DNA from: Charina bottae | Lineage: Eukaryota; Chordata; Lepidosauria; Squamata; Charinaidae | DNA: 64,000 bases | Direction of reading: 5' to 3' | NCBI GenBank assembly: GCA_023362775.1 | Contig: JALMGJ010000011.1 | Coordinates: 17,658,001-17,722,000 of the forward strand | Shown: piece by piece, positions 54,622 through 64,000 of the stretch | Position numbering within the stretch: the first letter of the stretch is position 1 | How the letters are laid out: each line of letters begins with the position of its first letter | Notes under the pieces: model-generated | Seen by the model: the letters and a program-made list of their open reading frames with translations, nothing else | What the model was told of the DNA's origin: nothing | The model's database searches: none | Translations under genes and position numbers: made by a program

Positions 54622-55545
54622 GGGTCTAAACAGAGACCCACAGATATCCCTCCACAAATACATACCTTTAGCAGTAGCAGGAGAAATGAATGTATGCGCA
54701 CCCTCTGAAGTCTATCTGCTGCTGACAGGATGTCACAGTCGAGAAAAGTGAAAAAGAAACTCAGCTCCTCTACAGGATGACACAGTCCTTGTTCCAAAGG
54801 TGAAAAGCAGCGGGGGGGGGGGGGGGGGGATAAGACACTGAGGTTTGCATACAACATAACATGGGCGAGAAGATCGAAACTCACACCTCGCATTTTGCTC
54901 ACTGATTGACTTGTTTATTCCTTTTTCCTTCAAACAAATGAGTTTACGCATTTTCCGCTCCCAACTTTGTATATTCGTGACAACAAAGCAAGTTGGGCAG
55001 GCTGAGAAAAGGGGTTTGGATTATGGCCTGGGAATTTGGGCTTGGTTTGTTTTTTTGAAGCCTGGTCTGAGGATATTTTAATTTTGTTTCTCACTGTCAC
55101 TGAAGCTTGGCCTGAGCCACATTATACAAACCAGTTTCAAAAACATAACCTGAACCACACGTCAAGTGCCGAAAGCAGAGACGGTCGCAGGATATGGGCA
55201 AAAAGTTCAAGATGGCAGCCACCATGCTGTGATTGAAATTCCACCCATTTTCGCACATAAAAAGTAGGTGGAGTTTTGATAACACTGTTGTAGCCACCAT
55301 CTTGCCTTCTTTGACCATACCTTGTGGACACCACTGGCCAAAAGATTCCAGAAACACTGCTGCCAGTTCATCTGGGGCAATCTCCACTCTCTAGCAAAAG
55401 GAAGAGTAGGCTTATAGAGTTAATGCCAGCTGCTTGGCTAGGGAAATGCTGTAAATGCACTGTATCCGCTCAGAGGCATCTTGGTTTTTTATCTGCTTCC
55501 TCGGTTTCACACCAGAAGTCAGCAATTGAAAACAGATCTAGTGAA
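54190..55545. other. Intergenic with simple repeats
   Basis: (CA)n at 54590-54618 and a G-run at 54811-54829. No gene recognised. Confidence 0.45.
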
Positions 55546-55548
55546 TAT

Positions 55549-56612
55549 CCTTGTTGTTGTTCAGTCGTTTAGTCGTGTCCAACTCTTCGTGACCTCATGG
55601 ACCATAGCACGCCAGGCCTTCCTGTCCTCCACTGTCACCGGGAGTTGACTCAAATTCATGTTCGTTACATCGGTGATGCTATCTAACCATCTCATCCTCT
55701 GCCGTCCCCTTCTCCTTTTGCCTTCAGTCTTTCCCAGCATCAGGGTCTTTTCCAGTGAGTCCTCTCTTCGCCAAAGTATTTGAGCTTCAGCTTCAGCATC
55801 TGTCCTTCCAATGAGCAGTCAGGGTTGATTTCCTTTAGGATTGACTGGTTTGACCTCCTTGCAGTCCAAGGGACTCTCAAGAGTCTTCTCCAGCACCACA
55901 GTTCGAAAGCATCAATTCTTCGGCGCTCAGCCTTCCTTATGGTCCAACTCTCACAGCCATACATTACTACTGGAAAAACCATAGCTTTAACTATACGGAC
56001 CTTTGTCGGCAAGGTGATGTCTCTGCTTTTTAATATGCTGTCTAGGTTTGCCATAGCTTTCCTCCCAAGGAGCAAGCGTCTTTTAATTTCATGGCTGCAG
56101 TCACCGTCTGCGGTGATCTTGGAGCCCAAGAAAATAAAATCTGTCACTGCTTCCATTTCTTCCCCTTCTATTTGCCAGGAAGTGATGGGACCAGATGCCA
56201 TGATCTGGGTTTTTTTAATGTTGAGTTTCAAGCCAGCTTTTGCACTCTCCTCTTTCACCCTCATCAAGAGGCTCTTTAGTTCCTCTTCACTTTCTGCCGT
56301 TAGGGTGGTATCGTCTGCATATCTGAGGTTGTTGATATTTCTCCCGGCAATCTTAACTCCGGCTTGTGATTCATCCAGCCCGGCATTTCTCATGATGTAC
56401 TCTGCATATAAGTTAAATAAGCAGAGTGATAATATACAGCCTTGTCGTACTCCTTTCCCAATTTTGAACCAATCGGTTGTTCCATGTCCGGTTCTAACTG
56501 TTGCTTCTTGACCCACATACAGGTTTCTCAGGAGACAGGTAAGGTGGTCTGGTACTCCCATCTCTTTAAGAATTTGCCACAGTTTGTTGTGATCCACACA
56601 ATCAAAGGCTAG
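55549..56612 (-). mobile_element. Bov-B (RTE) LINE, 5'-truncated, longer copy
   Basis: A 356-codon minus-strand frame (55740-56810, LINE part from about 56612) with AFDCVDHNKLWQIL, GVRQGCILS, catalytic YADDTTLTAE, and the same FIFLGSKITADGDC to RSNQSILKEINPD end as the copy at 3474. A small deletion after LKYFG shifts the frame. The 3' end is at TGTTGTTGTTCAGTCGTTTA. Confidence 0.92.
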
Positions 56613-56681
56613 CCTTACATAAAAGTTTATTTCTCCACCCAAAACTGTCATAGCCAGCTGTAGACTTGGGGGGGCCCTAAG

Positions 56682-56749
56682 CTGGTGTTTCTCAACCTTG
56701 GCAACTTTAAGGTGTGTGGACTTCAACTCCCAGAATTCCCCAGCCAGCC
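56682..56749 (+). mobile_element. hAT MITE, left arm only
   Basis: TGGTGTTTCTCAACCTTGGC to CCCCAGCCAGCC. It ends where the second arm should begin. Confidence 0.6.
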
Positions 56750-57041
56750 TATATAAAGCTTGGAGGCCCATTGTTAAAAAGTTGCACCAGAAGGTCTCAC
56801 TAAGATGCATACCAAAACAGGGTCTTGGGTTGCTGCAAAAAAAATGAAAATGTATATATGCCTTTTAATTATATAATAGCAAGGTATTTAAAGTGAAAAA
56901 TACAAATTATTTTCAAATGAATGCATTTACTGATTACATATTTATCATCTGGCTGGCTTGATCTCTCTCATAGACTATAATATAATATACCCTGGAAACA
57001 ATGCTTAAATGTAATTTTTAAGATAATGTTAAGATACATTA

Positions 57042-57079
<38 letters not shown>

Positions 57080-57276
57080 CTGACAAAATAAGTAATCAGG
57101 ATCATTTTTATTAATATAAGTAATAATGAACTCGTTGGCAAAATTGGAAACTGATATTCTGAAATTTTGTGAGGCCCTAAGCTGTAGCCTGTTTAGCTTA
57201 TGCCTAAATCTGGCACTGGTCATAGCATCTGTAAGGAATGATCCCTTAAACCATTTAACTGGATTTGCCCAGGATT
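56750..57276. other. Intergenic, nothing recognised except (CA)n
   Basis: A (CA)n run at 57043-57074 in AT-rich sequence. Confidence 0.5.
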
Positions 57277-57287
57277 AAACTTCGGTA

Positions 57288-57437
57288 ACAGCGTTCCGCG
57301 CGCGTCATGCTGGCCACATGACCGCGGAAGCGTCTTCGGACAACGCTGGCTCTTCGGCAAACAAACGGAGATGAGCACCGGCCCCTGGAGTCGGACAGGA
57401 CTGCACAAATGTGCGGGGGGAACCTTTACCTTTTTTA
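57288..57437 (+). repeat. Sauria-type SINE, 5'-truncated
   Basis: Only the 3' half is present; an exact 11-bp duplication AAACTTCGGTA flanks it (57277-57287 and 57438-57448), so it inserted already truncated. Confidence 0.85.
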
Positions 57438-57448
57438 AAACTTCGGTA

Positions 57449-57896
57449 GAGCTACCGTATCTGGGCTGCAAAATTTACAATGACCACCAGATGGCAGCAG
57501 AGAAGATTGGGAAAGACTCATCTGGAGTTGTACAGCCCAGTCCAGAAGCCCTACATTTGGGTCCTTCTAAATGCAAAGAACATACTGTACAACAAGGGTG
57601 AAAAAATGGAGTCAACGTTTTGGCCAGTTTCTGCACTGGGGGAAGACTAGGATTTTTAAGAGGCAAAGGGGGTGCCTTAAGTTTTGTGGGTGCTTAAGGC
57701 ACCCATTTCTTCTCTTAAAACACTTGACATTTGACCCCACACCCTTTTGGAGTGTGGCCCTTGACGGGCCATGCAGTCTTGAGCAGCCCTTGGCTCATGG
57801 GAGTTGGGTGTCCCGGCTCTGCAATTTAGGCACACACAAGTCAGGAGGGCAACCGTCACAACTGCGTTGAGAAGCTTTTTTGGCACGGTGTCTTGT
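57449..57896. other. Intergenic, nothing recognised
   Basis: Frames here are short and without family resemblance. Confidence 0.4.
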
Positions 57897-57904
57897 GCCT
57901 AGAG

Positions 57905-58071
57905 CAGTGTTTCTCAACCTTGGCAACTTTAAGGTGTGTGGACTTCAACTCCCAGAATTCCCTAGCCAGCAAGGTCCCCTTTGACGTTGGCTGTCAATTC
58001 CCCTTGCTGGCTGGGGAATTCTGGGAGTTGAAGTCCACACATCTTAAAGTTACTAAGGTTGAGAAGCACTG
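57905..58071. mobile_element. Palindromic hAT MITE with longer centre
   Basis: CAGTGTTTCTCAACC to GAGAAGCACTG; the flanking 8-mers GCCTAGAG and GCCGAGAG differ at one base. Confidence 0.8.
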
Positions 58072-58302
58072 GCCGAGAGGAACCTTCCCTAAGAAGCTGC
58101 TTTCTAACTCTTTTGGATGAGTTGCCATTATTTGCCGTGGTGGCTAAGACTGATCCGAGTTGTATTCACAGCATCTGGAAGCGACTGGGATGGTGAAACC
58201 TGGTTTAGCATGCAGCTAAGTCTGGGGGCCACAAATCTCATCCAGAAGTTGTTGCCTTTCCAACAGACAATAGTTGCCTGTCTTTAAGATTACACGCTAA
58301 GC

Positions 58303-58587
58303 CAGAGCTTTCCAAACTTTTCACGTTGGCGACACACACCAACGGCGGCGGCGGCGCGGCCTGCGGTGTCCTGGTGTGTCGTGCAAAAACCCAGAAGCGC
58401 TGAAGGGGGGAACCGAAAGAAGCGGCATCCCCGCCAATTAGTGCCGCCGCCGCTGCTGGCGGTGCTGATTGGCAGGGGTGCCGCTTCTTTCGGTTCCCCC
58501 ATCAGCGCTTCTGGGTTTTTGCACGACACACCAGGACACCGCAGGCGACACAGTAGTGTGTCGTGACACACACTTTGGAAAGCTATG
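58303..58587. mobile_element. GC-rich palindromic hAT-like MITE
   Basis: CAGAGCTTTCCAAACTTTTC to CACTTTGGAAAGCTATG. Inside is a long imperfect palindrome (CCAGAAGCGCTGAAGGGGGG against CCCCCATCAGCGCTTCTGGG). No clean duplication seen. Confidence 0.65.
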
Positions 58588-58868
58588 GCTTAACTGGTCT
58601 CTAGGATTCTAAATTAAGCAAACACAAAGTAATTGCGTTTCGTGGACCCATCCCCTCCGTGTGGGAGGTCAAGGACTCAAGCAGAAAACAGAGTTAGCAA
58701 CTCCCTGTTAAAAATAACTATTTGCTGGACTGAAATAAAAGAGAACGGCTCATCCAACTTTATGGCACTGTGTTCTGATTCGTATTTCTGCTGGGAATCA
58801 TTTAGGATTTCTGAGCCACAGTTGACCTCAGCAGATGGCCACAAGTAGCTAATTTTGGCAGAGCTCAA

Positions 58869-59085
58869 AAAGCTAAGCTTGTTCTCACCTGGTTAATACT
58901 TGGATGGGAGACCACTAGGAAATCCCCCAGCTGTAGGCCAGGCTGGGAAGTTGGAAAAACACCTGAAAGAAGGCAATGTGGAACCACTTTTATATTGCTG
59001 CCAAGAAAACGATACAGATGTGTTCATGAGATCATCGGGAAGAAACAGCGTCTTTTTGACAGCAAAACGAAGTCATGGCTAGAAC
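58869..59085 (+). repeat. 5S rRNA-derived SINE
   Basis: AAGCTAAGC, ACCTGGTTAATACTTGGATG, GGAGACCACTAGGAAAT and GCTGTAGGC follow 5S rRNA in order. A non-5S body with TGCCAAGAAAACGATACAGA comes next. The 5S head lacks its first third. Confidence 0.75.
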
Positions 59086-59400
59086 GTACCAAGAGTACAA
59101 TTCTCAGCTTCTGTGACAGAAGTGCCATTTTCTCCTCCTCCCCATGTTTTGCATTAGTTGCTTCCACCTGGAGGTCTTAAACGTTTCCACTTTCATGTTT
59201 CTTACCATTTTGTGCTTTGGTCTGTCTTACAGGAAACACTACAGGTGGGTTGAGCGCTGATGTGGTCAGCATGGGCTCCTTGTGGGGGGATTTAGAAGGG
59301 AGAAACTTTGAATCAGTGGCAATGACGCACTTCTCTTTGAACTGCACATCTCCTCTTCCACTTACCGTTGGGGTGCTATGCACGTAAAAAGCAAGCAGTG

Positions 59401-59648
59401 TGTCCTGACTTCGGGCGTAGAAATAACACGCTGAGGCTGGAATCAAGCTCTAGTGATTTATTATCCTACTACCCTAACAGAATCCATCTAAACTAACATG
59501 AAGCGGCGATGCCCAAAGAATAAGTCCATAAACTTAGGGCGGGGCTTTCTTCAACCTCTTGGGAGGGAACCATAGAGATTCCGTACTACACATGCGTTTC
59601 CCTTCCTGGAGGGAGCCCCCTCCTTCGCCGCCCGTTATCTCCCTGACA
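59401..59648 (-). repeat. Possible solo LTR
   Basis: On the minus strand it starts TGTCAGGGAGATAAC and ends AAGTCAGGACA, with an AATAAATCACTAG polyadenylation-like block. The flanks CAGTG and CAGAG match only in part. It is not the LTR of the 31-37 kb element. Confidence 0.4.
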
Positions 59649-60300
59649 CAGAGCTTCAAATGCATCACAGCGGCTGCCATCTTGACTCTTTGGACCATGA
59701 TCTGCAGGCATCCCTGCGTTCAGGACCAACTTGCATCAGTGATTTGCTTCCAGAGATCCCGGATGTTGTTGCACATCTGTTCATCATCCAGCCCGCTTGT
59801 GTGAAATGGCTGAGCGTGCAAAACCCAGAGCGTAGGGTGACTTGCCATTGGAGGCTTATATCAAACAAAGAAATGGATCACTGGAGCATCACCATCGTAA
59901 GTGGTCCGACCCTTGGCCACCAAACAGGTTTCACGAGGGAACCTCAGCGTGACTTCAGTTCCACCAAATGTTATGGGGTTAAATATACATATTTTCCCTC
60001 CTCGCCCTGCTTCATTAATATTCAATATCTATATGGGCCGGAGTGGGAAGTCCCAAACGTTCCACCTGCCCCTAAAAGAGCAGCTCTTCTAAAAATGAAT
60101 GCCCTTGCTATGTACTCATTTTGCAATTTATTCCGTAAGCACAGCCTTCTCCAATTTGGTGGTTTTGCTATTGTTCTGACCCTGCAATATAGGATTATGG
60201 GATTTGTAGTCTAACACACCTGGAGGGCCCCATGGGGAAAGCAGTCTGATTTAAGGTTACTAGTGGTAAATGTGTTCAAAGAACAAATAGGAGCTTTACT
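59649..60300. other. Unclassified repeat-like region
   Basis: 59720-60050 is collinear with 43015-43330 at roughly two-thirds identity by eye. A 184-codon frame (59660-60214) has no family I recognise. Confidence 0.35.
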
Positions 60301-60309
60301 CCTGTGTGT

Positions 60310-60480
60310 GTGTGTGTATAATTTGTATCCTGCCCCAGGGAACATACATAGCATTCCCTCCTGTTCTTTGTCCCCATAACAACAACCCTGCAAGGTAGGT
60401 TGGGATGAGAAAGAGGGACTGGCAGGAGATGGATTTGAACCTCTCCCAGTCCAGCAATTCCACCATTCCCCCACATTGGC
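60310..60480 (-). repeat. tRNA-derived SINE, diverged
   Basis: AACAACAACCCTGCAAGGTA and AGAGGGACTGGCAGGAGATG match the inverted body of the 18675-18900 family; a short (GT)n precedes it. Confidence 0.5.
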
Positions 60481-60524
60481 TGTCAAATAAATGCTAGTTC
60501 TATATACTAATTCTCTTATATGCA

Positions 60525-60587
60525 ACAGCTTTATTTTTTATTTTATTTTATTAAATTTATATTACCGCCCATCTCCCCCATGATAAC
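60525..60587 (-). repeat. CR1/L2-type LINE 3' tail
   Basis: A TTTTATTTTATTAAATTTAT run followed by ATTACCGCCCATCTCCCCCA. Confidence 0.6.
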
Positions 60588-61040
60588 TTGGCACATCTGT
60601 GGACTTTCAATTAAAATTACTTCCAGCAGCTTGTTCCAATAACCGCATGCTTTCTGAGCTAGTTCTACTTGTTAAAATGCTGACTGTGACTCTGGCCAGT
60701 GAACAATCTTAAAATAAATTAAAAACAAATTTCCATCATAAATACAGATCTTAGATTTTTGTGAACAAGTGGTTTAGCAAGGTAAGTTGCCTGGGACATC
60801 CAACTAATGTTTCCTTCCTTTTCTTCTGGAGATTGTGACGATGGCCCTCTGGATGAGAAGGGGGATACGGTGGGGAAGTTGTGCCCCATAACACCCCAGT
60901 TGTGGAATCTGCTAATTCAACAGTCTGCAGGCAGAGGGGTCCTTGTTGTGTCAAAATATGCAAGATGATGGGGGTGGCCATCACAGTAGTAGCTTCGCCT
61001 CTGTTGCAAATGCCAAAAGTAGATTGGAAAAGATGTGCAG
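60588..61040. other. Intergenic, nothing recognised
   Basis: No gene or classifiable repeat. Confidence 0.4.
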
Positions 61041-61046
61041 CTAAAG

Positions 61047-61330
61047 CAGAGCTTTCCAAACTGTGTGTCGGGACATGTTAGTGTGTCGGCTGCAGTGTCT
61101 GGGTGTCGCGGCTGCTGCTGCCTCCGAGCCCTGCCAGGATTCCGCCCAGGTCCTGGTGCCTGCCTTGTGCCTGGCTGCCTCCAAACCTGCTGTGATTCCG
61201 CGCAGGTCCTAGTGCCTGCCTTGTGCCCTGCTGTAAGAGAGTGTCACGAAATGATGCCCTGCTGTGTGTGTTGCGAAATGATGCATGTCTAAAAAGTGTG
61301 TCACCAACATGAAAAGTTTGGAAAGCTCTG
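61047..61330. mobile_element. GC-rich hAT-like MITE
   Basis: CAGAGCTTTCCAAACTGTGT to AAAGTTTGGAAAGCTCTG. An internal tandem of CCTGCCTTGTGCC phrases is present; the duplication is not clean. Confidence 0.65.
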
Positions 61331-61835
61331 AGATAGACATACGCTCCAGAGGGACATACCTTCCTTCAGCTGTAGCTGGAATAAGGAGAGTTCTGAGTGT
61401 GTTCTTGTTTCTCCCTCTAGTTGTGTAGGATTTGTATGTGAACCTGAACATATCCTTGCACATTTTTAAATCAATCTCCCAGTGACAGGATGACTCAGCT
61501 ATTGATCTGAAGGATAAAACATGATCAGTAGGTGTGATTCTGAGGTTTACCAAACTTCACACAATATTGGGGCTCTTATTACTGTAAACACTTGTGGGGA
61601 GAACAGCAGAATTCACACCACCACCCACATTAAAATGGCCTTATTTCTTCAGGGTACATCCTTCTTGCTCCCTATTCTGAATCTTCACAATAAACTTGTA
61701 AGTAGGCTAAGCTGAGAGGGTGCAGACATGCAATGATCGGGATCATGGCTGTTTGGCAAGATGGACTTTGATTTCTAGAGCTCATATATTTTAACATCTG
61801 CTCTGCTCTCGATTCAGCCAAGACTTTGCCTAAGC

Positions 61836-62144
61836 CAGCTTTTCTCAACCTTTTGACCCTGTAGGAACCCCTGAAATATTTTTCAGGCCTCGGGGAACCC
61901 CTGCACGTTCAGGCTCAAATACAGGCCAGAAGTTACAAAATTATTATATTCGTTTCATGGGTAGGCCTGTATATAGGCATTAACAGCGTTCTTAAACTAA
62001 AAATAAAGAATGAAACTTACCTCTTTAATGTGAAGTTGCCTGAATTTGAAATAATTTTTTTAATGAATTGTGATCTCCCAGGGAACCCCTAGTGACCTCT
62101 CATGGAACCCTCGGTTTCCACGGAACCCTGGTTGAGAAACGCTG
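61836..62144. mobile_element. hAT-like MITE (second family), complete
   Basis: CAGCTTTTCTCAACC to GGTTGAGAAACGCTG, with an exact 8-bp duplication GCCTAAGC (61828-61835 and 62145-62152). Confidence 0.85.
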
Positions 62145-62414
62145 GCCTAAGCTATTTTAATCAAGTGGCTTGTGAAGATGCAGAGAACTCATTTGTTTCA
62201 TCTTTGTCCACTGGACTACTCCACTAAATATCAGGCTAGGTTTGAAGGGCACGGCAGGAGAACATTCATATTCCATAAAGATCTCCACCTTCCCTCAAAG
62301 ATGCCCCTCCTGATCATCTGCTGGTGATGAGTGCTTGTTGTGTATTTGGGTAACTGAACAGAGTATGGCCCATCCTGTTGTACTTTCCAGTATGATCTTA
62401 AGCACAGCGTAGAT

Positions 62415-62549
62415 CAGTGTTTCTCAACCTTGGCAACTTTAAGAGGGGTGGACTTCAACTCCCAGAATTCCCCAGCCAGCCTTGTTGGCTGAGGAATTCT
62501 AGGAGTTGAAGTCTACCTCTCTTAAAGTTGCCACGGTTGAGAAACACTG
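62415..62549. mobile_element. Palindromic hAT MITE, complete
   Basis: CAGTGTTTCTCAACCTTGGC to GAGAAACACTG. Flanking 8-mers GCGTAGAT and GTGTAGAT differ at one base. Confidence 0.85.
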
Positions 62550-62559
62550 GTGTAGATAA

Positions 62560-64000
62560 TTCTAGGCTTCTCATCCTGGTGGGATTCAATGTCCATGCAG
62601 TTACCCAATCAAGGCAGGTTTAGGATTTCAGGTTCACCATGACAACGGTGGAACTATCCCTCCTAGTATTTGACTGCACTCACACAGTATAGTACACACT
62701 TGATTCAGGATTCTACTTGGGTGTAGCTGGGAATTCTGGCTACATCATTATGAACAAATTACTCTCTGATCAATTTTGGACTATCACCTAATACAAACCT
62801 GTGCAGGAAGGGAAGATTGGATAGAATAATCTGATCCAGGCACCTGATGGACCCAGTTGGTTTCCTCTGAGCTTCCCATGACACTCTTAAAGCCCTGGCT
62901 GATTTCTAGCATAGGGACAGCCCAGGTGATGGACACTGGGTTTGTTCACACAACACATTGAGACACAAGTTAGCCAGCCATGATTTAGAAAAGCATGTGG
63001 CAGTATCCTGGCCAGTAAGATTATTTTATGGATTGAATAAAAAGTTGTTGGATGAACCTGGAAAATTGGGTTAATTCAGTTCTATGGTTAACTATGGTTA
63101 ATCATGTTGAGCTACTACAATCGCTATCATCCCTCTTACTGAGTCAAATCAACATCCAATGGCAATGTTTTTCTGCCCTGTGTGCCTCCACCTTTATCAA
63201 GATGGTGGGGAGAAGAACCAGAACAATTGGTACTTGAGGTGAGCAAATTTCATCACTCTTGTGAGTAATGTTGACTGGATCTACCTCCACTTGGATCAGG
63301 CAACATTGGCTCAGATCATATTGGAAAGTCTGGCCATATTGTTTTGTATTCTTTTCAGCGTGTACGTCTTGCGAAGGTGGAAAGCTGAGGGCTGCCATCT
63401 CCTTATTCTACCTTTCCTTTCAGCTCGGTCACTCTTACCCAGCATGGTGATTGGACAGGTTAAGCTAAGTTTATCCTCAGTCTCAGAAAACGTTGCTTGC
63501 TTTTTATCACAGAGTTAAGTGTTCTCTAGGGTCACTCATAATGATACTTTGGCTATGTTTTCACAACACACTTAGGACAAAAGCTTCCTTAAGGGGCATT
63601 CCCATGCCTTCCTTTTACTACCTGCCCTGCCCAACTATACACGGCTCCTTTAATCCAGTTTAGAGGCTTCCTGGGTCATCCAAACCTGAAATAGCCACCA
63701 TTTGTGTTTTCAGAAGCAGGCTTTGGATCCAAGGTCCGTGCAGGTTACGACGTCTGGATTTGGGAACTGAAAGATAGCAGTGTGGGCCGTGGACACAATT
63801 AGAGAGCCCTGTGTAATGGAATAAAATGGTGGTGTGCGTGTTTATGGACCAAGCTTTTTCACAAAGTCTCTTCTGCAGCTTTTCTGCGGCTTACTGTTTC
63901 TACACCACTGGCCACTGAGTTTCAAAAAGGGTGACTGTGGGATTTATTCTCACATTCTTTAGATTGTCACAGAAGGGAAACCGAGGTGAATAATGCAAAC
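62560..64000. other. Right flank, nothing recognised
   Basis: No supported exon or repeat end. Short open frames near 63144-63518 have no family resemblance. Confidence 0.4.

Noticed and set aside
58869..58945. Functional 5S rRNA gene
   Set aside because: The first third is missing, the C-box region has substitutions and there is no terminator at the right place.
59660..60214. 184-codon frame as a gene
   Set aside because: No recognisable domain, no splice context, and part of it matches a second non-open copy at 43 kb.

Overview
This is vertebrate nuclear DNA, almost certainly from a squamate reptile and probably a snake. Evidence: intron-split genes with consensus splice sites; many copies of a tRNA-derived SINE with box A/B-like heads and (ACCTTT)n tails (Sauria-type); Bov-B (RTE) LINEs; a CR1-L3-type LINE whose tail runs into a TCTA microsatellite, as described for snakes; L1, RTE, R4-like and Penelope-like remains; and hAT and pogo-like MITEs. 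The species assignment is inference.

Three host genes are visible. At the left edge, on the minus strand, is coding exon 1 of syntaxin-1B (1266-1295); the first 1.27 kb is its intron 1. About 16 kb away on the plus strand is syntaxin-4, complete in ten coding exons from 17314 to 40030 (300 codons, all junctions in frame), with a CpG-rich promoter before exon 1 and a roughly 1.75 kb 3' UTR. STX1B and STX4 are also divergently arranged neighbours in mammals, so this is conserved synteny. Tail-to-tail with STX4, on the minus strand, is a perforin-1 gene with two coding exons (48644-53223, 559 residues). In mammals PRF1 is not beside STX4.

Most of the remaining sequence is mobile DNA. STX4 intron 6 holds a complete Ty3/Gypsy chromovirus-type LTR retrotransposon in antisense (31119-37382). 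Its two 341-bp LTRs differ at one base, gag and pol are open, and pol ends in a chromodomain. It shows a PEG10-like -1 frameshift heptamer in the correct phase followed by a predicted H-type pseudoknot, and a primer-binding site exactly complementary to 12 nt at the predicted 5' end of its own transcript (Tf1/sushi-style self-priming). STX4 intron 2 holds a 0.9-kb near-identical inverted duplication of an R4-like LINE, linked to a GC-rich hAT MITE. Two independent palindromic insertions (15892-16558 and 47393-47587) share a sequence I take to be a Penelope-like terminal repeat carrying a hammerhead-ribozyme-like core.

The right third (53-64 kb) has no further recognisable gene. It contains Bov-B, SINEs, hAT MITEs, a 5S-rRNA-derived SINE, a possible solo LTR and unclassified old repeats. 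No CRISPR, operon or bacterial feature is present.
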